A stretch of DNA of 64,000 bases from Stenotrophomonas maltophilia (GCF_023518235.1 NZ_CP090423.1:3613001-3677000); one strand, 5' to 3'. Counted from the first letter of the stretch, positions 17,113-32,197 are shown. Made by a program: numbers and translations. Notes: generated by a model from the sequence alone, not told the origin.

Positions 17113-20100
17113 TGATCGAACAGGTGCTTACAGGTGCCGTGCGGCACCGCTGGCTGGTGTTGTTCATCACGCTGGTGATCTCGGTCATCGGTGCCTGGCA
17201 GTTGAACATGCTGCCGATCGATGTCACCCCGGACATCACCAACAAGCAGGTGCAGATCAACACCGTCATCCCCACGCTCAGCCCGGTGGAAGTGGAAAAG
17301 CGGGTGACCTATCCCATCGAGACCGCGATGGCGGGCCTGCGCGGCGTTGCCAACACGCGTTCGTTCTCGCGCAACGGTTTCAGCCAGGTGACGGTCATCT
17401 TCGATGAAAGTGCCGATCTGTACTTCATGCGCCAGCAGGTCACCGAGCGCTTGACCCAGGCCCGGCCGCAGCTTCCCGAAGGCGCCGAGCCGCTGATGGG
17501 GCCGGTTTCCACTGGCCTGGGCGAGGTATTCCACTACAGCGTCGAGTTCACACACCCCGATGGCAAGGACGCGCCACGCAACGATGGCAAGCCCGGATGG
17601 CAGAGCGATGGCTCGTTCCTGACCGATCAGGGCGATCGCCTGGCCGATGACATGGCGCGCCTAGCGTACCTGCGCACGGTACAGGACTGGATCGTGCGCC
17701 CGCAGCTGCGCACGACGCCGGGCGTGGCTGACGTCGACAGCCTGGGCGGCTATGTGAAGGAGTATGTGGTCGAGCCCAATGCAGCCAAGCTTGCTGAGTA
17801 TGGGTTCTCCTACACCGACCTGGCGAACGCGCTGCAGGATGCAAATCTTTCGGTGGGTGCGGACTACATCCAGCGCTCTGGCGAATCCTATCTGGTGCGA
17901 GCTGATGCCCGTATCCGTTCGGTGGATGAGATCGCGCGGGCCGTGGTGGGTAACCGCAACGGTGTTCCGGTCACGGTGGGTGATGTTGCGCGGGTGGTGA
18001 TCGACGGCGAGCTGCGGCGAGGTGCCGCCAGTCGCAACGGCTACGAGACGGTAGTGGGCAGCGCGCTGATGCTGGTGGGCGCCAACAGCCGCACCGTGGC
18101 CGCCGCCGTCGGCGACAAGCTCAAGGAGATCAGCAAGACCATGCCGCCGGGCGTGAGCATCGTCCCGACGCTGGATCGCTCGCAGTTGGTGGTGGCGACC
18201 ATCAAGACCGTCGCCAAGAACCTGACGGAGGGCGCGCTGCTGGTGGTGGTCATCCTGTTCGCGTTGCTGGGTAACTGGCGTGCGGCAGTGATTGCTGCAC
18301 TGGTAATTCCGTTGTCCCTGCTCATCACCGCCATCGGCATGAACAAGCTGGGCATCTCCGGCAACCTGATGAGCCTGGGAGCGCTGGATTTTGGACTGAT
18401 CATCGACGGTGCTGTGATCATTGTCGAAAACTCACTGCGACGATTGGCCGAGCGTCAGCATGCCGAAGGTAGAATCCTCACTCTGAGCGAGCGCCTGCAC
18501 GAGACCATCGCGTCCTCCAAGGAGATGGTCCGCCCGACGATCTACGGACAGGCGGTCATCTTCCTCGTCTTTGTTCCGTGCCTGACGTTCCAGGGCGTGG
18601 AAGGCAAGATGTTCTCGCCGATGGTGATCACCCTGATGCTGGCGCTTGCATCGGCCTTTGTCCTCTCGCTGACATTCGTTCCGGCGATGGTCGCGGTCAT
18701 GTTGAAGGGCCACATCTCCGAGAAGGAAGTGCGTGTAGTGGCGGCCACGAAGAGCCGTTACCAGCCGTTGCTGCGCAATGCGATCCGGCAACCGATGCCA
18801 TATCTTGCCGGCGGATTGGGCGTATTGCTGGCCGGCGCGGTGGCGTTCTCCTTCGTCGGACGTGAGTTCATGCCGACACTGGACGAGCAGAACCTGAACC
18901 TGTCCTCCGTTCGTATTCCCTCCACCTCCATCGAACAGTCGGTGGCCATCGATCTTCCCTTGGAAAGGGCTGTGCTGACGCTTCCCGAGGTGCAGACCGT
19001 CTACTCCAAGGCGGGTACGGCGAGCCTTGCCGCAGACCCCATGCCGCCAAACGCATCGGACAACTACGTCATCCTGAAACCGAAGGACCAGTGGCCTGAT
19101 GGTGTGAAGACCAAAGAGCAGGTCATCGAGCGCATCCGCGAGAAGACCGCGTTCCTGGTGGGCAACAACTACGACGCCACGCAGCCGATCGAGATGCGCT
19201 TCAACGAGCTGATCGGTGGTGTGCGCAGCGACGTGGCGGTGAAGATCTACGGCGAAGACCTGACGGCCTTGGCCACCAGCGCAGACAAAATTGCTGCTGT
19301 GCTGAAGAAGATTCCCGGGGCATCGGATGTGCGTGTGGCCCAGACCGGTGGCTTCCCGACCTTCGACATGGCGTTTGATCGCGCAGCGATCGCCCGCTAT
19401 GGCCTGACCGTGAAGGATGTGGCTGATACGGTGTCGGCCGCGTTGGCCGGACGCCAGGCGGGCCAGATCTTTGAGGGCGATCGCCGCTTCGATGTGGTGG
19501 TTCGGCTGCCCCGCGTCGACCGAAGTGATCTGGACGTCCTGGGTGCGGTGCCGGTCATGCTGCCGCCGGGGAATCAGGAAGGCAGCCCTTCGGTGCCGCT
19601 GCGTGAGCTGGTCAGCTTCCGCTTCACGCAGGGTCTGAACGAGGTGAGTCGTGACAACGGCAAGCGCCGGATCTATGTAGAGGCCAACGTAGTGGGGCGT
19701 GATCTGGGCAGCTTCGTGGACGATGCCAAGGTAGCGATCGCACAGCAGGTGCAACTGCCGACCGGCTCGTGGATCGAGTGGGGCGGGCAGTTCCAGAACC
19801 TGCAGGCAGCTACCCAGCGTTTGGCCATCATCGTGCCGCTGTGCTTCATCCTGATTGCCGCGGTGCTGTATATGGCCATCGGCAACGGGCTGTTGACCGG
19901 CACTGTGCTGACGGCCGTACCGCTGGCGCTGGCCGGTGGCTTCTTCGCGCTGGCCTTGCGTGGCATTCCGTTCTCGATCTCGGCAGCAGTGGGGTTCATT
20001 GCTGTTTCGGGTGTGGCGGTGCTGAACGGACTGGTGTTGATCTCCGCCATCAAGAAGCGTCTGCATGACGGCATGGAGCCGGACGAGGCGGTGGAGCAGG

Positions 20101-20357
20101 GTGCAATGGAGCGCGTCCGGCCCGTGTTGATGACGGCCTTGGTTGCTTCACTGGGGTTTGTGCCCATGGCGATCGCAACCGGCACGGGTGCTGAAGTGCA
20201 GAAGCCGTTGGCAACCGTGGTCATCGGCGGCCTCATCACGGCCACCGTGCTGACCCTGTTCGTCCTGCCGGCACTGTGTGGGCTGGTGCTGCGCAGGACT
20301 GCGCGCAGGAAGGCAGCGGGCATCGAGGACCCACTGCCGGCGCCGGAAACCGATTGA
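17112..20357 (+). CDS. nccA: HME-RND heavy-metal/proton antiporter (NccA/CnrA-like)
   Basis: The 1081-residue protein has the twelve-helix RND layout with two large periplasmic loops. The heavy-metal signature in TM4, '[18 protein letters not shown]' (DFG...DGA...VEN), is intact. It takes metal from periplasm or cytoplasm and exports it using the proton gradient. Context (YXH upstream, nreB downstream) argues for nickel/cobalt. The ATG at 17112 overlaps the stop of nccB; an in-frame GTG three bases earlier is an alternative. It is clearly diverged from the second RND protein at 26969. Confidence 0.9.
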   Translation: MIEQVLTGAVRHRWLVLFITLVISVIGAWQLNMLPIDVTPDITNKQVQINTVIPTLSPVEVEKRVTYPIETAMAGLRGVANTRSFSRNGFSQVTVIFDESADLYFMRQQVTERLTQARPQLPEGAEPLMGPVSTGLGEVFHYSVEFTHPDGKDAPRNDGKPGWQSDGSFLTDQGDRLADDMARLAYLRTVQDWIVRPQLRTTPGVADVDSLGGYVKEYVVEPNAAKLAEYGFSYTDLANALQDANLSVGADYIQRSGESYLVRADARIRSVDEIARAVVGNRNGVPVTVGDVARVVIDGELRRGAASRNGYETVVGSALMLVGANSRTVAAAVGDKLKEISKTMPPGVSIVPTLDRSQLVVATIKTVAKNLTEGALLVVVILFALLGNWRAAVIAALVIPLSLLITAIGMNKLGISGNLMSLGALDFGLIIDGAVIIVENSLRRLAERQHAEGRILTLSERLHETIASSKEMVRPTIYGQAVIFLVFVPCLTFQGVEGKMFSPMVITLMLALASAFVLSLTFVPAMVAVMLKGHISEKEVRVVAATKSRYQPLLRNAIRQPMPYLAGGLGVLLAGAVAFSFVGREFMPTLDEQNLNLSSVRIPSTSIEQSVAIDLPLERAVLTLPEVQTVYSKAGTASLAADPMPPNASDNYVILKPKDQWPDGVKTKEQVIERIREKTAFLVGNNYDATQPIEMRFNELIGGVRSDVAVKIYGEDLTALATSADKIAAVLKKIPGASDVRVAQTGGFPTFDMAFDRAAIARYGLTVKDVADTVSAALAGRQAGQIFEGDRRFDVVVRLPRVDRSDLDVLGAVPVMLPPGNQEGSPSVPLRELVSFRFTQGLNEVSRDNGKRRIYVEANVVGRDLGSFVDDAKVAIAQQVQLPTGSWIEWGGQFQNLQAATQRLAIIVPLCFILIAAVLYMAIGNGLLTGTVLTAVPLALAGGFFALALRGIPFSISAAVGFIAVSGVAVLNGLVLISAIKKRLHDGMEPDEAVEQGAMERVRPVLMTALVASLGFVPMAIATGTGAEVQKPLATVVIGGLITATVLTLFVLPALCGLVLRRTARRKAAGIEDPLPAPETD

Positions 20358-20388
20358 GTACGTTCCCTTCCACAGTTTCACGCCCGGC

Positions 20389-20415
20389 CCTGCGGATCGT
20401 TCTACGATCCGCAGG
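20389..20415 (+). terminator. 11-bp perfect hairpin between nccA and nreB
   Basis: CCTGCGGATCG and CGATCCGCAGG pair across the loop TTCTA. There is no T-run, so it is more likely an mRNA-processing or attenuation element than a strong terminator. It may set different levels for nreB. Confidence 0.6.
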
Positions 20416-20454
20416 GTATTGGCATTTCTGCACTCCATTCCTCCGAGGACAGCC

Positions 20455-21789
20455 ATGATCGAGGTTCTCCGTTTTCCGACCTTCAGGAATCTGTTCGCTG
20501 CCCAGGTGATTGCGTTGGTCGGTACTGGCTTGGCGACCGTGGCGCTTTCGCTGCTCGCCTATGACCTGGCTGGCGCGCAGGCCGGCCAGGTGCTCGGCAC
20601 GGCACTGGCCATCAAGATGGTGGTCTACGTCCTGCTCGCGCCTATGTCCGGCGCGGTCGTGCCAGCCAATCTGCGTAAGCCGGTCCTGATCGGGCTTGAT
20701 CTGGTGCGCGCGGCCGCGGCACTGTGCCTGCCTTTCGTGAATCAGATCTGGCAGGTGTACCTGCTCATCGCTCTTCTGCAGTCGGCATCAGCCTGCTTCA
20801 CGCCGCTGTTCCAATCGACCATTCCGGAAATCCTCAAGGAAGAGCGCGACTACACCCGTGCATTGTCCTTGTCGCGGCTGGCGTATGACCTGGAAAGCCT
20901 GCTCAGCCCTGCGCTGGCGGCGGCCCTGCTGACACTGATCAGCTTCCATGGCCTTTTCGCCGGTACGTCGGTGGGCTTCGTCTGCTCAGCGCTGCTGGTC
21001 GTGGTCACGGCATTCCCCTTCGTTGCAGCCTCGCCGCGCAAGGAAGGCCCCTATGCACGGGCCATCCGTGGCATGCGTATCTATCTGAAGACGCCTCGAC
21101 TGAAAGGCCTGCTGGCGCTGAACCTGTGCGCTGCCGCGGGTGGTGCGATGGTATTCGTCAATACGGTGGTGGTCGTGCGCAACGTGCTGGGCGGTGCTGA
21201 AGCCCAGGTCGCCTGGGCCCTGGCTGCGTTCGGCGGCGGCTCGATGCTGATGGCGTTGGTTCTTCCCAAGGTACTGGACCGCGTACCGGACCGTCGCGTG
21301 ATGCTCTCTGCAGCCAGCATGATGCTTGCGGTGCTTACCGCCTTGGGGGTTACGTGGTGGCTGACGCCCTCCGCGATCGGCTGGCCCCTGGTGCTGTCCG
21401 GCTGGGCATTGCTGGGCATGAGCTACGCCGGCTTGGTGACACCAGGCGGCCGGCTGCTACGGCGCTCGGCAGAGTCCACTGACCTTCCTTTCCTGTTCGC
21501 CGCGCAGTTCTCGCTTTCCCACGTCTGCTGGCTGATTGCCTACCCACTGGCCGGTACCGTGGGGGCACGCCTGGGCATGCCGGTGGCGGTTCTGGCGCTC
21601 GCGGTGGTGGCCTGCGCGGGGCTTCTATTCGCCTGGCGTACCTGGCCTGCGAATGATCCTGACGCAATCACCCACCGACATGATGATCTCCCTGCGGACC
21701 ACCCGCACATGCAGGAACACGCGCATACGGAACAAGGCCACTCGCACCGTTTTGTCATCGATGACAACCATACCCGTTGGCCCGGTTGA
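20455..21789 (+). CDS. nreB: MFS nickel exporter with His-rich tail (NreB-like)
   Basis: The 444-residue protein has about twelve hydrophobic helices of the major facilitator type and a C-terminal tail of about 40 residues rich in histidine ('DHPHMQEHAHTEQGHSH'). This tail is the hallmark of NreB, which exports nickel and accompanies ncc in Achromobacter. ATG 20455 has GAGGA upstream and begins right at the first domain. The 98-base gap after nccA contains a hairpin, so it may be transcribed with or without the pump. Confidence 0.85.
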   Translation: MIEVLRFPTFRNLFAAQVIALVGTGLATVALSLLAYDLAGAQAGQVLGTALAIKMVVYVLLAPMSGAVVPANLRKPVLIGLDLVRAAAALCLPFVNQIWQVYLLIALLQSASACFTPLFQSTIPEILKEERDYTRALSLSRLAYDLESLLSPALAAALLTLISFHGLFAGTSVGFVCSALLVVVTAFPFVAASPRKEGPYARAIRGMRIYLKTPRLKGLLALNLCAAAGGAMVFVNTVVVVRNVLGGAEAQVAWALAAFGGGSMLMALVLPKVLDRVPDRRVMLSAASMMLAVLTALGVTWWLTPSAIGWPLVLSGWALLGMSYAGLVTPGGRLLRRSAESTDLPFLFAAQFSLSHVCWLIAYPLAGTVGARLGMPVAVLALAVVACAGLLFAWRTWPANDPDAITHRHDDLPADHPHMQEHAHTEQGHSHRFVIDDNHTRWPG

Positions 21790-21885
21790 ACGACGAGTCA
21801 CCAGAGATGCCCAGTAGCGCGCGCACGCTGAACAACCCCCCTTTTTCGTGTCGACTTTGATCCAGCAACACACTAGTCTTTGAGC

Positions 21886-22263
21886 ATGACATCACTGCGC
21901 CGGATATCGAATGTGCGACTGCTCACCAGCATCTTTCTGATGCTGGTGGCAAGCATGTTCCTGCGCCCGGTGCTGAATCATCTTGGCGAGCTGCATGGTC
22001 TGCAGCACATGGTGCAGACCGCAGCCGAACATGGACATCCGCACGCGGGCGATCGTGATGCTGCAGATCGGGATCCTCTGCACGCGTCGGGCGGCCATGG
22101 CGTGCTGCACCAGTCCGATCTGGGCGGGTCACTTGGCATCCTGCTGGACGTAGCACTCCACGATCCAGCCATCGGCCGTGGTGCGCACCCTTGGCATCGC
22201 CAGGCAGCGTTCATTGCCCATCACTGCTCATCGTTGTTCAGGCCTCCCATCGTCGCGGCCTGA
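21886..22263 (+). CDS. small His-rich exported/membrane protein (CzcI-like?), copy 1
   Basis: A 125-residue protein with one N-terminal hydrophobic helix (about 10-28) and a histidine/aspartate-rich remainder ('AEHGHPHAGDRDAADRD'), ending in 'FRPPIV'. A paralogue at 24026 has the same plan and the same FRPPIV end. Proteins like this (CzcI and relatives) precede or follow metal pump genes and may bind metal in the periplasm or tune the pump; the family name is a guess from form and place. Confidence 0.6.
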   Translation: MTSLRRISNVRLLTSIFLMLVASMFLRPVLNHLGELHGLQHMVQTAAEHGHPHAGDRDAADRDPLHASGGHGVLHQSDLGGSLGILLDVALHDPAIGRGAHPWHRQAAFIAHHCSSLFRPPIVAA

Positions 22264-22498
22264 TGCCGGGCGCATGTCTGCCGCGCTGCCTGCTTTCTGC
22301 GGGCATGCGGCTGGCTTGCGGCTAGACGCATCGCGGTTCCCCTCTGTATTCCGGCCACGATCCGGCTGACTCCTGCGCCACCGCGCGGTAACGACGTGCA
22401 TGCGTGCCCTGGCACACATCTGCATGGCGTTGCCGTGCGCCTGTGGCGGGGCGCGGCGCGGAGGACCGTGGCATGTCATGTCACTCAAGAACTCCATC

Positions 22499-23248
22499 AT
22501 GATCCCCAGACCACATTCCGGGCTATCCACCCGTACCCATCCCATGGCCATGCCGTCGCATTGGCCGCGCACGCTGCTCGCAGCGATAACCATGCTGTTG
22601 CTTGTTTTCACTGCCGATGGTGCTCTGGCGCATGCCATCGCCGAGGGCGACAAGGGTTACATCCAAGAGATATCAGGGGTAAATCTGATCGCCTTCGCTT
22701 ACCTGGGCGCCAAGCACATGGCCACCGGGTATGACCACATTCTGTTCCTGCTGGGCGTGATCTTCTTCCTTTACCGGATGAAGCATGTCGCGCTGTACGT
22801 CACCCTGTTTGCCATCGGTCATTCCACGACTATGCTGCTGGGTGTGCTCTTCAATGTGGGCATCAACAGCTATCTGATCGATGCGATCATCGGCTTGTCA
22901 GTGGTCTACAAGGCGCTGGATAACCTCGGTGCCTACCAGCGTTGGTTCGGCTTCCAGCCCAATACCAAGGTCGCGACACTGGTGTTCGGACTGTTCCATG
23001 GCTTTGGCCTGTCCACCAAGATCATCGAATACGACATCTCCCCCGATGGTCTTCTGCCGAACCTGCTCGCCTTCAACGTCGGGGTGGAAATGGGGCAGAT
23101 GCTTGCCCTGGGCGCCATCCTGATTGTGATGGGCTACTGGCGCCGCACCGCCAGCTTCTTCAAGCACGCCTACTTCGCCAACGCGGCAATGCTCTGCGCA
23201 GGTTTCGTCCTGATCGGCATGCAGCTGACCGGCTACGCCATTTCCTGA
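22499..23248 (+). CDS. HupE/UreJ-like membrane protein, copy 1
   Basis: A 249-residue protein with a signal-like first helix ending in ALA-HAIAEGD, followed by five or six membrane helices. Motifs 'GAKHMATGYDHILFLLGVIF', 'FGLFHGFGLS' and 'LAFNVGVEMGQM' carry conserved histidines typical of the HupE/UreJ_2 family, proposed nickel/cobalt transporters. The start is uncertain: ATG 22499 was chosen, 22541 and 22547 are also in frame. The paralogue at 30103 has the same motifs. Both are followed by an anchored periplasmic protein gene. Confidence 0.8.
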   Translation: MIPRPHSGLSTRTHPMAMPSHWPRTLLAAITMLLLVFTADGALAHAIAEGDKGYIQEISGVNLIAFAYLGAKHMATGYDHILFLLGVIFFLYRMKHVALYVTLFAIGHSTTMLLGVLFNVGINSYLIDAIIGLSVVYKALDNLGAYQRWFGFQPNTKVATLVFGLFHGFGLSTKIIEYDISPDGLLPNLLAFNVGVEMGQMLALGAILIVMGYWRRTASFFKHAYFANAAMLCAGFVLIGMQLTGYAIS

Positions 23249-23271
23249 ATCCTTGAGAGATCCCTACCATC

Positions 23272-23922
23272 ATGTACAACAGCAAGCCCCTCGAAAGTGA
23301 CCTCCCCAGCAGCCGTCAGCTGGCGCGCACTACCCTCATCGCCGCCGGCATCGCCGTCGTGCTTCTCATCGGTGTCGTGCTGCCTGCGGAACACGCCGTG
23401 GATCCGTTGGGTATAGGCCGAATGCTGGGTCTGACCGAGATGGGACAGATCAAGCAGCAACTGTCCGAAGAAGCCGCAGCGGATGCGGCCATGGATGCCC
23501 GGGCCGAGGAGGGCCTCGCCGTGCTCACCCAGGTCTCCACGCGGGATCGCCAGACAGTCGAAGTCACTTCCAAGCCGGCCGCTGCTTCGGCCTCAGCGCC
23601 CGCAGCTACGGAGTGGCGTGACGAAGCCGAAGTCGTGCTGGCGCCCGGTCAGGGTACCGAAATCAAGCTTTCCATGAAGGAAGGCGAGCGTGCGACCTAC
23701 ACCTGGTCGGTCCAGGGCGGGGTGGTGAACTTCGACACCCATGGTGACGGCGGTGGTCGTGCCATCAGCTATGAGAAGGGGCGAGGTGAGGCGTCCGACC
23801 AGGGCGTACTTCTGGCCGCCTTTACGGGCAACCACGGCTGGTTCTGGCGCAATCGCGGCGAGGAACCGGTCACCCTGCTGCTGCGTACGGGCGGGCAGTA
23901 TGAACAGCTGAAGAAAATGTAA
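23272..23922 (+). CDS. single-pass membrane-anchored periplasmic protein, copy 1
   Basis: The 216-residue protein has a membrane helix (about 18-40), an alanine/acidic linker, and a C-terminal beta-rich domain with 'AFTGNHGWFWRNRGEEPVT'. The paralogue at 30854 shares the helix context ('VLPAEHAVDPLGIGR' versus 'VLPAEYGIDPTGVGR') and the 'GTHGWYWQNRG' motif. It always follows the HupE-like gene here, so the two probably act together. Function is unknown; a metal-chaperone role is possible. Confidence 0.75.
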   Translation: MYNSKPLESDLPSSRQLARTTLIAAGIAVVLLIGVVLPAEHAVDPLGIGRMLGLTEMGQIKQQLSEEAAADAAMDARAEEGLAVLTQVSTRDRQTVEVTSKPAAASASAPAATEWRDEAEVVLAPGQGTEIKLSMKEGERATYTWSVQGGVVNFDTHGDGGGRAISYEKGRGEASDQGVLLAAFTGNHGWFWRNRGEEPVTLLLRTGGQYEQLKKM

Positions 23923-24025
23923 GACCAGGCCAGGAGGGCGTGCCCGGGGCAGCCGGGTACGCTCCTCTGCAAACATTCGTCCTACCATCTCGACAAGGCC
24001 ACGTGCCACATTTACCCTAGATCCC

Positions 24026-24391
24026 ATGCGTCTTTCCGCCCGCCACCGTGTGCTCGCCCGCATCAGCCTTTTCGCGCTGATGCTGCTGAGTGTTGTGGCG
24101 CGGCCGATGGTGATCCAGCTGAGCGAACTGCATGGTCTGGAGCACGACATCGCCGCTGCGTTCGACCATGGGCATTCCCATCCGGCCGGAGCCAGTGACA
24201 ACCTCGACGACGACCACGCCTCTGGTGCGCACAGCGTGCTGCACCAGGCAGACGCAAGCTTCGCAGGGAGCCTGTTCAATGGCCACCACCAGGTAGTCGC
24301 TCTCGCACTGAGCGCCGACGTGCCCGCATTGCGGCTGCTGCGCGTGCCTTTGGGTTATCCCGCCTCGCCCTTCCGGCCTCCGATCGTCTGA
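24026..24391 (+). CDS. small His-rich exported/membrane protein (CzcI-like?), copy 2
   Basis: This 121-residue protein has an N-terminal hydrophobic helix (about 10-30) and a His/Asp-rich middle ('AAFDHGHSHPAG', 'DDDHASGAHSVLHQ') and ends 'FRPPIV' like the copy at 21886. It directly precedes the czcCBA genes, the position of CzcI in Cupriavidus. It may be the first gene of the czc operon and sense or buffer metal. Confidence 0.6.
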   Translation: MRLSARHRVLARISLFALMLLSVVARPMVIQLSELHGLEHDIAAAFDHGHSHPAGASDNLDDDHASGAHSVLHQADASFAGSLFNGHHQVVALALSADVPALRLLRVPLGYPASPFRPPIV

Positions 24392-24478
24392 CAACGCCTG
24401 CCGCGTCCGCGCGGCCTGTTCTGCTGCCTGCCTTAGCGGGCGGCAGCGCGTTGTTCTAACATCTTTCCGGAGGCTTCC

Positions 24479-25725
24479 GTGAAATTCCGTAGTGTGTGGG
24501 CGCTGGCCATTGCCGGCGCCTGCGGTATGGCCGTGCCTGGCCATGCCGCCGAAGTTCTGCGCCTGGAGGAAGCGGTCGCCCGCGCCCTGGGCAGTCATCC
24601 GAGCGCCGCAGCTGATGCCGCCCAGCTGGAGGCAACCCGCAGCCGTGCAGCCCGGGAGGGCCTGCCGGCGCCAATCATTCTGGGCGGGGAACTGGAGAAC
24701 GTTGCTGGCAGCGGCAGCGTTTCAGGGATGGATGCCGCTGAGGCAACGTTCCGCGTATCCCGCCTGCTGGAACTCGGCGGCAAGCGCGCTGCGCGACAGG
24801 CATTGGGCGGCGCGGAGATCGACGCGGCCCAACGGGCAGGGGACGTGACTCGCGTAACCATCGCCACCCGAGCCGCAGGACGGTTCATCGATGTGCTGGC
24901 CGCGCAGGAGCATGTGGAACACGCGCAGGAGCGCATCGCGATGGCGCGCGCCCTGCAGCGAGAGGTCGGGCGTTGGGTCTCGGCGGCGCGCAATCCTGAT
25001 TCCGACCTGCGAGCGGCAGAAATCGCAGTTGCCGACGCCGAACTCAAGCGCGATCAGGCGCTGGAGCGTCTGGAGTCGACACGCCATGCGCTCGCAGCTT
25101 CATGGGGTGCGTTGACGGTCGACTTTGGCGCCGTCGCTGGTGATACCTCGGTGCTGCCCCCCCTTGAGCAGTTCCAGGCGATGGCCGCGAAGCTGCCTTC
25201 GACACCTCAGCAACAGCTTCTTGAGTCCCAGGCAGGCGTGCTGACCGCGCGCCGTAACGTGGCGCTTGCCGCCGCCCGGCCAGATGTCAGCGTGGGCCTG
25301 GGCATTCGCCGGCTGGAAGCCACCAAAGACAGCGGATTGGTGATGTCGGTTTCTGTCCCATTGGGCAGCCGCAAGCGATCAGCGTATTCCGTTTCTGAAG
25401 TCGACCACGAGCTGTCTGCCCTCAGTGCCCGGCGCCAAGCGCAGGCCGTTGAACTGCAACAGGAACTTTTCGATATCTACCAGCAATTGCGGCAAGCGCA
25501 GCTGGAGGTCGAGTCGGTACGCGAACGCCAGCTGCCCAAGGCCGAGGCAGCACTGAAGCAGAGCCGGCGCGGCTTCGAGGAGGGCCGATTCTCCTATCTG
25601 GCGCTGGGCCAGGCGCAGAAGACCCTGTTCGACCTTCGCGAGCGCGAAGTTGAAGCCGCCGCCCGCTATCTCCGACTGCTGGTCGAGGCAGATCGCCTCA
25701 CCGCCTCCGCTCTGGACATCCGCCC

Positions 25726-25729
<4 letters not shown>
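24479..25729 (+). CDS. czcC: CzcC-type outer-membrane channel
   Basis: A 416-residue OMF protein with signal peptide (cut near GHAA-EVLRL) and two helical repeats with the usual 'GRFIDVLAAQEHVEHAQERI' and 'DIYQQLRQAQLEVESV' coiled coils. The start is GTG 24479 with CGGAGG just upstream. Its stop overlaps the start of czcB (ATGA). It is clearly homologous in plan to nccC but distinct in sequence. Confidence 0.83.
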
Positions 25730-30834
<5,105 letters not shown>

Positions 30835-30853
30835 CCTTTGATCGAGGCTTTCA

Positions 30854-31495
30854 ATGTCCATTTCCATCAATCAGCAACTTCCCAGCACTCGCCGACTGCT
30901 CAAATCGACCGCGCTCGCCGTGGCGGTCGCTGGTGTGATTCTGATCACTACCGTACTGCCCGCCGAGTACGGCATTGACCCGACTGGCGTGGGTCGTGCC
31001 CTCGGTTTGGATGCGCTGGCCGCGAGCGGCGATTCCTCCGCATCTGAAGCCGTTCCTCAAACCTCAAATGGGCGCCCGGAAGCCATTGCGGCCTTGTCCG
31101 AGAAGGCCAAGGTCGCCTTCGGAGAGAACAAGGGGCAATCCCTTGATCCAGCGGCTGTAGGTTTTGGTTCTGGCGCGCTGCGTCAGGACACCATGACCAT
31201 CGAAATCGAGCCAGGCAAAGGCATGGAGCTGAAGTCCCACATGACCACGGGTGCAGGAATGCTGTTCCGCTGGACATCCAGCGCTCCGGTTGCCGTGGAC
31301 ATGCATGGCGAGAGACCTGACGTGAAGGGAGCCTGGACCAGCTACGCCGTAGAGGGCGCCCAATCGAAAGCAGAGGGGACTTTCATCGCTCCCTTCGATG
31401 GAACACATGGCTGGTATTGGCAGAACCGAGGTACCTCGCCGGTGATCATCACAATCGAACTGAATGGCTATCAGGCCGACCTGTATCAGCCGTAA
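30854..31495 (+). CDS. single-pass membrane-anchored periplasmic protein, copy 2
   Basis: The 213-residue paralogue of the protein at 23272 has one membrane helix (about 18-38), an acidic/alanine linker and a beta-rich C-terminal domain containing 'FDGTHGWYWQNRG'. Nineteen bases separate it from the HupE-like gene. Unknown function, probably in the same complex or pathway. Confidence 0.75.
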   Translation: MSISINQQLPSTRRLLKSTALAVAVAGVILITTVLPAEYGIDPTGVGRALGLDALAASGDSSASEAVPQTSNGRPEAIAALSEKAKVAFGENKGQSLDPAAVGFGSGALRQDTMTIEIEPGKGMELKSHMTTGAGMLFRWTSSAPVAVDMHGERPDVKGAWTSYAVEGAQSKAEGTFIAPFDGTHGWYWQNRGTSPVIITIELNGYQADLYQP

Positions 31496-31536
31496 CACCC
31501 CCGGCATTCCGCCGGAACCAACCCAGGAGTCAATCC

Positions 31537-31782
31537 ATGAAACTGCGTTATACGTTCGCTGTATGCCTCGTTGCCGGCCTGACATGGTCCTCAGGCGCAT
31601 CTGCCCACGATCCTGCCTTGCATGCCGATCCGGTGCCGGCCGCCGCGCCACAAGCTAAGCCAAAGACGTGCGAGCAGCTGGCTGATCGATCGAAGTACAA
31701 GGTTGATCTGAATGACTCTCAGACCAAGGCATTGAAGGAGCGTTGCGACGCCGAGGCGGCTTCGGGCGCTAAGAAGAAGTAA
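31537..31782 (+). CDS. small periplasmic protein at the end of the czc operon
   Basis: An 81-residue product with a signal peptide (cut near ASA-HDPAL), then a short charged region containing one cysteine pair ('KTCEQLADRS' and 'KERCDAEA') that may form a disulfide. ATG 31537 has AGGAG at a good distance. It lies 41 bases after the anchored protein gene and before a strong hairpin, so it ends the operon. Confidence 0.65.
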   Translation: MKLRYTFAVCLVAGLTWSSGASAHDPALHADPVPAAAPQAKPKTCEQLADRSKYKVDLNDSQTKALKERCDAEAASGAKKK

Positions 31783-31790
31783 GCGGTGGG

Positions 31791-31825
31791 CAATGTGGCC
31801 CGGCTGTAAGTGTCGGGCCACATTG
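31791..31825 (+). terminator. 12-bp hairpin after the czc operon
   Basis: CAATGTGGCCCG pairs perfectly with CGGGCCACATTG across an 11-base loop. No long T-run follows. It probably ends or stabilises the metal-operon transcript. Confidence 0.65.
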
Positions 31826-31861
31826 ATGCAGAAGTCGCAGTGCAGGCACCGTGTGCTGGGA

Positions 31862-31889
31862 CGTCCGTTTCTGGCCGAGATCGGACATT
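31862..31889. repeat. dispersed palindrome, copy 3
   Basis: GTCCGTTTCTGGCCGAGATC followed by GGACATTG. Same family as 10941 and 13172; lies between the metal block and the next cargo genes. Confidence 0.55.
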
Positions 31890-31921
31890 GCCCGCCTCGT
31901 TGAGCCGTACGCCTTGGCTGC

Positions 31922-32197
31922 TTAGGGTCTCTTGCACTCGGTGCCGATCTGCTCAGTGAGAACTGTCAGGGACTGCTGGAATGCGGCGGCGAATTGCTGG
32001 CTGCCCTCCCTCTCGTGGCTATGGGCGATCGAGGGGAGCAGTCTGGTCCACGTGTCGAGCAGAATCACCGGGTCTTGGTGTGTTAGAAACGAAACCCGCA
32101 ACCCATACTCCATTGCTTTGAGGTAGCCGCGGTGCATCTCAAGTGCGGCCTCGCAAGCGTGGAGGCGCTCAAGGATTTCTGTGATCTCGGAGGTCAT
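31922..32197 (-). CDS. small helical protein of unknown function
   Basis: A 91-residue protein starting at the ATG at 32197 ('MTSEITEILERLHACEAALE'). It is predicted nearly all helical, with a heptad-like N-terminal half. No signal peptide or known motif. It faces the gene at 32260 head-to-head across 62 bases, so the two may share a control region. Confidence 0.5.
   Translation of the reverse strand: MTSEITEILERLHACEAALEMHRGYLKAMEYGLRVSFLTHQDPVILLDTWTRLLPSIAHSHEREGSQQFAAAFQQSLTVLTEQIGTECKRP

Noticed and set aside
18432..20066. 544-codon minus-strand frame in nccA
   Set aside because: His/Gln/Arg-rich antisense shadow of a real RND gene.
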